Positions 42,078-47,162 of a stretch of DNA of 47,162 nt are shown one piece after another. The notes beneath the pieces are model-generated. The model did not search any database, was not told the origin of the DNA, and saw only the letters and a program-made list of their open reading frames with translations. The translations under genes were made by a program, and so were the position numbers. The stretch is from Cyanobacteria bacterium PR.3.49 (lineage in GTDB: Bacteria > Cyanobacteriota > Vampirovibrionia > Obscuribacterales > Obscuribacteraceae): positions 1-47,162 of the forward strand of contig PNKB01000017.1 of the NCBI GenBank assembly GCA_013997645.1. The letters run 5' to 3'. Each line of letters opens with the position of its first letter. Position 1 is the stretch's first letter.

Positions 42078-43877
42078 CTAATTTAATTCGCTCGCCAATT
42101 TGGTCAGGCGCTCGCGACGAGTCGAATCGCCGCTGGCATCGATGCGTTTTTTTACCGCCGCCATCACTTCTTCTTTGTGACCAGTCTTGGCCAGCGACTT
42201 AAGCGCACGGTGCGCCTCTTTCCAAAGCGAAGTCTCCTTCGCTTGTGCCATTGTTGCCACCTCTTCAATGAGGGCGGCATCGTTCAATACTGCCGCCGAT
42301 TCGATTGCCGTTTGCTTGACGAGATTGGAGGGGTCCTTAAACGCTTCGATTAAGAACTCATGCATCGCTGCTTTTTTGTCGGCCGACAAATTTAATTCCT
42401 TGCCGACGGAAATCAGCGAAGCGAGAGCTTTTTCTCTTTTGTCAGGCGCAAAGTCGCTGACAGCCGAGAGCAGAAAATCAAATGATGCATCTGATTTTAA
42501 ATTGCCCAAGGCATTGAGAATGTGCCAGTAAGTCACGCTCTTTTGCGGTGTTTCTTCAATCACCGGTTGCGCACTGAGAGCTTTGGCGCTGCGAGATTTT
42601 TGATCGACGAGGCGATTGGCAATTTGAATCAGTTTTTCTGCAGAGGTGGAAACGCCGATTTTTCCTAGGGCTTCGACTGCTGAGTCGGCATACAAATAAC
42701 TTTCGTGCGAGGCTAATTCTTCCAATTTCGCAATCTGGCTTTCGTTTTTGAATTCACCAGTGAGTGCTATAAGGCAGATGCCTTCCAGGTCTTTGACGAT
42801 ATCCTTCGATGCTTTTTTCCACTCGTGCTTGGAAAATCTGCTGCTAATTTCGTTCTTGGTTTTTTCAGTAATGAGGGAGTCTTTTGCTTTATCGAGAGCT
42901 TTCATGTCCGGCGTCGACTGATCCAGAGTGTTCATTGACAGCCTGTTTGCAGTGATCCAGTCCAGCAGAAAGATGGCCGTGCGAATTCTCAATGCACTTG
43001 GACTTTCTGCGGCTAGTTTTAGAACAGGTTCCAAACAATTGCCCAAATCGAAAGGCAATAATTGCTCGGCGGAGAATGCTTTGTGCTGTGGAGAGCAGAG
43101 CGCCAAAATCATGGACATGCCGCCATTTTGGACGCTTGGTCTTTTGTCGTTGAGGAACAAAAGGGGCTTGTGATTTCGTGCCGTTGCTACTGCAGAGTAA
43201 TCGGCAAGATTATTGAGCGAAGTCAAACCTTCCGAGATGATTTCTGAAATCGTGTCGAAAGGCCAGTGCGAAATTGCGTTTATGGAATCGACGCGAAACC
43301 ACGGCTCATCGGCGAACATATAGGGTTCGACGGCTCTCAGAGCGTCCGGCGTTTTGATTGCCGCCAGCGCCAGCACAGTATGGCAGAATGCGCTTTTGGC
43401 ACTGCCGGCGGTGTCGTTGAGGGAATTGGTCAGGACCTCGGTTGCATTTGGTGAGCCTACATAAGCTATGAGAGTAGCCGCGTTAGCTCTTACTCTCCAG
43501 TCCTCTGCAAAAGGAGGATTCTGATTCGGCGCCAGCATGCCGTCACGATTGTCCGGCATCAGGCAGGCAATAATCGATTCTTTTTGCGTGTCTTTGACTT
43601 CGGCTGCTATAGATTTCAGTTTGTCTTCCCAGAAAAGCGGCATTAATTTGAGCGTGATGCCCATTTGCACGCTGCTCTTGTTTTTCACGGCGGCAAGAAA
43701 GTCGGCGCGCACGTCGCGAAAGTTTCTTTGCCCTTCCGGGCTGCTGCCAATCAGTCCGTGATAGAGCAAAAAATGCTCCAACTCGAAAGCTTCTATTTCA
43801 ACAGCAGTCTTTTCTCTAAAGTGAGAAAACACCGAATTGAATCGCTTTACAATGCGCTGGAAAGGAGTGAGAGCCAT
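42078..43877 (-). CDS. HEAT-like helical repeat protein
   Basis: A 599-residue soluble protein, nearly all helical. Repeats of about 35-40 residues resemble HEAT/ARM units, such as 'WRVRANAATLIAYVGSPNATEVL', 'YADSAVEALGKIGVSTSAEKL' and 'NLVKQTAIESAAVLNDAALIEEV', spread over about 125-590. No catalytic motif or signal peptide. Such proteins are binding platforms. It is divergent from the MscS-like gene and upstream of the membrane-anchored gene, with which it may be cotranscribed. Confidence 0.72.
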   Translation of the reverse strand: MALTPFQRIVKRFNSVFSHFREKTAVEIEAFELEHFLLYHGLIGSSPEGQRNFRDVRADFLAAVKNKSSVQMGITLKLMPLFWEDKLKSIAAEVKDTQKESIIACLMPDNRDGMLAPNQNPPFAEDWRVRANAATLIAYVGSPNATEVLTNSLNDTAGSAKSAFCHTVLALAAIKTPDALRAVEPYMFADEPWFRVDSINAISHWPFDTISEIISEGLTSLNNLADYSAVATARNHKPLLFLNDKRPSVQNGGMSMILALCSPQHKAFSAEQLLPFDLGNCLEPVLKLAAESPSALRIRTAIFLLDWITANRLSMNTLDQSTPDMKALDKAKDSLITEKTKNEISSRFSKHEWKKASKDIVKDLEGICLIALTGEFKNESQIAKLEELASHESYLYADSAVEALGKIGVSTSAEKLIQIANRLVDQKSRSAKALSAQPVIEETPQKSVTYWHILNALGNLKSDASFDFLLSAVSDFAPDKREKALASLISVGKELNLSADKKAAMHEFLIEAFKDPSNLVKQTAIESAAVLNDAALIEEVATMAQAKETSLWKEAHRALKSLAKTGHKEEVMAAVKKRIDASGDSTRRERLTKLASELN

Positions 43878-43959
43878 GGAAAACCGTATTCGCTAGTTGC
43901 ACGTGAGCTTATCATGCTTGGGCTCCGGCTCTGCAATAATATTGTCCGTTGCAAAACGG

Positions 43960-45009
43960 ATGTATATGGATCTCCAGATTTTAGAACCGATGTTGCGTGA
44001 GATAACCCGTCTGGCCACCTCCGACGAGTATTCGGTTCCGTTTTGGGCAGCTTTGCTTTGGCTGGTGCTATTGCTCAACAGGCGCGCTTCCCTGCGCCTG
44101 CTTTGGAAGAAATTGCATATTTTTCAGGACAACAACCTGGAAACCGAAGCCTTTTCCAAAATTGATGCTCCTCTGCAAGCGCTGCTCCTGCTTCTGGCCG
44201 GTTTTCCTTTTCTCAAGCTCTTGCCGCACGGGTTAGGCACGAAAATTACGCCCCTGGCCATTTGCATTACTGCCTTTCTTGCCTTGCACGTTTTCGTCAG
44301 CGCTTTTGATCTGGCTGTTTTCGGCTGGTACTTTGCCAAACGTCAAGACGCCAATGTCCCGTCGGTATTTCGCTTTGTTGTCTTGACCGCCATTTATGTC
44401 GGCGTCGGGCTGCTTTTGCTGAACGTGACGCTTGGCATCAATATCATGCCTCTGTTGGCAACGTCGACCTTGATCACCGCCGTTTTTGGTTTTGCTTTGC
44501 AAGACACGCTAAAAAATCTATTCTCGGGTTTGACCATGAGTTTTGAAAAGCGTTTCAAACAGGGCGATTGGATTATGGTGGGCACCGACCCCAACACGGC
44601 TACGCTCGGGCAGGTTGTAGAGATAGGCTGGAGATCGACTAAAGTGCGCTTGCGCGACGATGATTTTGCCGTCATCCCCAACCAGCAGTGCACAGCCAGC
44701 CAGCTTGTCAACCTGACTACTCCCAAGTCCACTCACTTGATCTCTTTCGATTTCCCCGTCAAACACACAGTCGATCTGGATAAGCTCAGAAAAGCTCTGG
44801 TTAAGTTGGCCTCAGGCGCGCCCGGTGTCGTGAAAGATCCGCCGGTGGAGCTGCTTGCCACTGCCATCACCTCCGACAATCTGGTTATGCGCCTGCGTTT
44901 TTGGATAGACGACCTGCTGAAAAAGGACCAAGTGCAGTCGGAAGTCATAGAGCGGACATTCAAGAAACTTGCTGAAGAAGACCTGTTGCCTGAGCCGGAT
45001 TCTAAGTAA
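43960..45009 (+). CDS. MscS-family mechanosensitive ion channel
   Basis: A 349-residue membrane channel. Four or five transmembrane helices (about 25-190) lead into the MscS pore/beta domain: 'GFALQDTLKNLFSGLTMSFEKRFKQGDWI' spread over about 188-216, then 'G.V.EIGWRSTKVRLRDDDFAVIPNQ'. A C-terminal alpha/beta domain follows. It should release solutes on hypo-osmotic shock. I prefer ATG 43960 or 43966; the longer TTG 43897 start adds a non-homologous stretch overlapping the divergent gene's leader. Confidence 0.9.
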   Translation: MYMDLQILEPMLREITRLATSDEYSVPFWAALLWLVLLLNRRASLRLLWKKLHIFQDNNLETEAFSKIDAPLQALLLLLAGFPFLKLLPHGLGTKITPLAICITAFLALHVFVSAFDLAVFGWYFAKRQDANVPSVFRFVVLTAIYVGVGLLLLNVTLGINIMPLLATSTLITAVFGFALQDTLKNLFSGLTMSFEKRFKQGDWIMVGTDPNTATLGQVVEIGWRSTKVRLRDDDFAVIPNQQCTASQLVNLTTPKSTHLISFDFPVKHTVDLDKLRKALVKLASGAPGVVKDPPVELLATAITSDNLVMRLRFWIDDLLKKDQVQSEVIERTFKKLAEEDLLPEPDSK

Positions 45010-45080
45010 GCAGTGATAAGATCTAGCGTTGGTCAGGTTAGTTGTTGTCTGCGGCTGAAGTCCGCGTTATGAGGTGCCCA

Positions 45081-46208
45081 GTGAACACCTTCTTAAGTTC
45101 GTCTCAAGAAGCGCTTAAAGAGCAGTATGAAAAGTATGCGGCAGAAGAAATTCAGCCGGCGGCCAAAGATCTGGATTCAGGCAAAGCGTCTCTGAAAGAA
45201 TTTCTCCAGAAGCTCGGTCAGACAGGCTTTCTGGGTTTGACGATTGCAAAAGAATATGGCGGTGCATCCGGTTCTTTTCTCGAGCAATCGCTTTTTGTCG
45301 AGGCCGCTTGCGAGTACGAAGCCGGGCTGGGACTGGCAATTTCTGCTCACGTGCAGGTTGTGGAACTGCTGAAGCGCTACGGTGACGATCGTCAAAAGTC
45401 CAGGTACTTGCCGCTGCTAGCTCGCGGAGAAGCGATAGGCGCTTTCTGTCTGAATGAAGAAAACGCAGGCAGTGATTATTCTTTGATTGAATCCGTGGCG
45501 ACGACCAAACAAGAATCTCCCAAGCTCAATGGCAAGAAGATCTGGGTGGTCAACGGCGAAATCGCATCCTTGCTCGTGGTTGCCGCTAAAGACGAAGAGA
45601 CAGGAAAGCTTTCGCTCTGGCTGGTTGATGCCGGTGACAGCAAATCAGCAAAAGTGAGTTCCGGTCCCAAAAAGCTGGGTTTGCGCTCCGCCAGCGCCGA
45701 CGAGATTGTCTTTACCGAAGCACCGCTGGCTGAAGGAAGCAGGCTCGAGGGTGATGCGATCGAACAAATCGAATTTGCGCTCGATACTGCAAAAACCATC
45801 CTGGCAATGGCTTCAATTGGCATGACCAATGCCGCCATGAAATTGGCTGTCGAACATGCGCGCACGCGGCAGCAGTTCGGCAAGAACATCGGCGCATTTC
45901 AAGGCGTTCAATGGAAATTGGCGGACATGAGCACTGATCTGGCTGCCGCTCGCATGCTGGCTTTGAGAGCCGCCTGGGCTTTCAATGAATCTCCCGAGGA
46001 GTTCAGAAAGTGCGCGGCTATGGCGAAATTGTTATCATCGAAAACAGCACGCTTTCAAACTGGTGAAGCCATTCAAGTAATGGGCGCCACAGGAATTGTG
46101 GAAGGCTCGCCGGCAGAGCGATTCTATCGCGACGCTAAGATGATGGAAATTTGCCAGGGAACGTCCGAACTGCAGAAGGTCATCATCGCGGACGAATTGA
46201 AAGTCTAA
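45081..46208 (+). CDS. Acyl-CoA dehydrogenase family protein with altered catalytic motif
   Basis: A 375-residue flavoprotein of the acyl-CoA dehydrogenase fold. Seen: the N-terminal helical domain, 'FCLNEENAGSDYSL' (FAD/substrate region), 'VEHARTRQQFGKNIGAFQGVQWKLADM' and the C-terminal 'QVMGATGIVEGSPAERFYRDAKMMEICQGTSELQK' split over about 333-368. The family oxidises acyl-CoA thioesters with FAD and passes electrons to ETF. The usual catalytic Glu of 'IYEGT' is Gln here ('ICQGT'), and the alternative helix-G Glu is absent ('LDTAKTILA'). The start is GTG 45081, with GAGGT 5 nt upstream. No beta-oxidation neighbours. Confidence 0.9.
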   Translation: MNTFLSSSQEALKEQYEKYAAEEIQPAAKDLDSGKASLKEFLQKLGQTGFLGLTIAKEYGGASGSFLEQSLFVEAACEYEAGLGLAISAHVQVVELLKRYGDDRQKSRYLPLLARGEAIGAFCLNEENAGSDYSLIESVATTKQESPKLNGKKIWVVNGEIASLLVVAAKDEETGKLSLWLVDAGDSKSAKVSSGPKKLGLRSASADEIVFTEAPLAEGSRLEGDAIEQIEFALDTAKTILAMASIGMTNAAMKLAVEHARTRQQFGKNIGAFQGVQWKLADMSTDLAAARMLALRAAWAFNESPEEFRKCAAMAKLLSSKTARFQTGEAIQVMGATGIVEGSPAERFYRDAKMMEICQGTSELQKVIIADELKV

Positions 46209-46223
46209 GTCAATGAGGTGCGC

Positions 46224-47162
46224 ATGAATTCAAAGCGCGAAAGTGGAACCCTCAGAGCGGCGACGAAATTAGGCAATGCAGCGTTGTGTGCAATTGCTGC
46301 TGTTTGGCTTTTTTCTTCCGCCGCTCAAGCTGATCCGTTTGCCGAAGGCGTTGAGTTTTATCAAAAGAGAAATTTCTCGCGCGCAGCCGGCTGTTTTGAG
46401 ACTGTTCTGGTGCGCAGTCCGGAGCAAACCAATGCTATGTACTACGCGGGGCTCACATACCAGCAAATGGGCAACACGCCCAAGGCGCTCGAATTCTACA
46501 ACAAGCTCGTCACTCGTTATCCCAATTCGCAAGCCGGACGGCTGGCGCAACAAGCCTTGCGCGGCATGGGCGGCAGTGCGGTGAGAAGTGCTGGCGGTGG
46601 CGGCAGCAGTGGTGTCAGCTCGTATTCGTCGGCTTCATCTGTGCGATCGTATTCAGGATCAAGCGGGGGCGGTGATGATGAAGCAGGGCTGCCGCCGCAA
46701 GAAAGACTGCACTTTAAAAACGAGGATGGGCAGCATATCGTTGTTGCCGGTCAAGTGAATGGTCGGGCGCTGGATTTTGTCTTTGACACAGGTTGCGATC
46801 AGACTGTGATCGGCATGGATGACCTGGCGCGGTGCGGGCTCAGCAAGCCAACCGGACCGCCGACCGGCAAGTCAATCGGCGTAGGCAATGCCATTACAGA
46901 CAACTGGCGGGTCAGCGTCAATTTAAGAGTGGGCGGCATCGAGCGCAGAAACTTTCCTCTTCTGGTCAGTGACAGGACTGGTGTCCCTGCTTTGCTTGGG
47001 CGCAACTTTTACTCGCCGTATCAATTCACAATTGATAAAAGCGCCGGCACCATCAACCTGGTGAAAAACGTTACTGCCACCGCTCAAACGGGCAGGCATG
47101 GCGGCGGATATGTCGCAGCAAACGGTGGAGTTCCCTTCAGAAAGTTGAAAGGTGGCGGCATT
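46224..47162 (+). CDS. TPR-retropepsin-like aspartic protease fusion, exported (incomplete)
   Basis: The first 313 codons of a gene run off the window end. The signal peptide (about 1-37) ends 'AAQA'. Two TPR-like repeats follow ('GVEFYQKRNFSRAAGCFETVLVRSP', 'AMYYAGLTYQQMGNTPKALEFYNKL', about 40-100), then a Gly/Ser-rich linker (about 112-150). A clan AA aspartic protease domain has 'DFVFDTGCDQTVI' with catalytic D188-T-G and 'PALLGRNF' as the second motif. A Cys follows DTG where Ser or Ala is usual. GAGG lies 5 nt before the ATG. It acts outside the cytoplasm, probably as a dimer. Confidence 0.82.
   Translation, partial: MNSKRESGTLRAATKLGNAALCAIAAVWLFSSAAQADPFAEGVEFYQKRNFSRAAGCFETVLVRSPEQTNAMYYAGLTYQQMGNTPKALEFYNKLVTRYPNSQAGRLAQQALRGMGGSAVRSAGGGGSSGVSSYSSASSVRSYSGSSGGGDDEAGLPPQERLHFKNEDGQHIVVAGQVNGRALDFVFDTGCDQTVIGMDDLARCGLSKPTGPPTGKSIGVGNAITDNWRVSVNLRVGGIERRNFPLLVSDRTGVPALLGRNFYSPYQFTIDKSAGTINLVKNVTATAQTGRHGGGYVAANGGVPFRKLKGGGI

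Overview
The window is about 47 kb of ordinary-looking bacterial chromosome with roughly even base composition, densely coded on both strands. It has one tRNA gene and no rRNA, insertion sequence, prophage or CRISPR array that I can see. The organism looks diderm: there are a lipobox lipoprotein, an RlpA-type septal protein, many signal peptides and a complete murD-ftsW-murG block. Frequent TTG and GTG starts, TPR-rich exported proteins, a DHH-CBS-poly(A)-polymerase fusion and the absence of photosynthesis genes would fit a non-photosynthetic relative of Cyanobacteria (Melainabacteria/Vampirovibrionia, for example Obscuribacterales). That placement is an inference from style, not a proven assignment.

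Layout. 1-3.5 kb (minus): two NfeD/YqiJ-like membrane proteins with histidine-rich loops, a flotillin, and the start of a P-loop ATPase. 3.5-11.2 kb: a DHH-CBS-tRNA nucleotidyltransferase fusion, a small membrane protein, a lipid kinase, an exported SRPBCC protein, tRNA-Ser(CGA), a YchF-like GTPase/ATPase and a fatty-acid desaturase. 11.2-16.2 kb: a tight three-gene lipoprotein/unknown/PepSY-like operon, a MarR-GNAT fusion with two palindromic operators in its promoter, a fasciclin protein and a second acetyltransferase. 16.2-21.1 kb (minus): gltX, cysS, a methyltransferase and an unknown protein. 21.3-21.9 kb (minus): two tandem microprotein genes, each with its own terminator. 22.1-24.7 kb: an OmpR-type response regulator and PAS histidine kinase. 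24.7-26.9 kb (minus): RlpA and YebC flank a 0.6-kb gap holding an 18-bp palindrome and a possible microprotein or small RNA. 27.1-31 kb: two tandem TPR paralogues. 31-34.8 kb: murD-ftsW-murG. 35-37.5 kb: small unknown genes and a glutamate-rich repeat protein. 38.3-40.4 kb: gcvT and gcvH of the glycine cleavage system. 40.6-47.2 kb: a small exported protein, a membrane-anchored protein, a HEAT-like protein, an MscS-type channel, an acyl-CoA dehydrogenase with an altered catalytic motif, and a TPR-retropepsin fusion running off the end.

How the genes work together. The flotillin and NfeD-like proteins should form one membrane-microdomain unit. gltX and cysS supply aminoacyl-tRNAs, and the nucleotidyltransferase repairs or matures tRNA 3' ends. 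MurD, FtsW, MurG and RlpA serve peptidoglycan synthesis and septation. GcvT and GcvH are two of the glycine cleavage components; gcvP is not in view.

The observations I rate highest are the tandem microprotein cassettes at 21.3-21.9 kb, the double MarR-type operator at 13.64-13.67 kb, the His-rich NfeD/flotillin cluster, the acyl-CoA dehydrogenase lacking the usual catalytic glutamate, and the palindrome/microprotein gap at 25.8-26.1 kb. No single obviously new multi-gene system is proven by this sequence.
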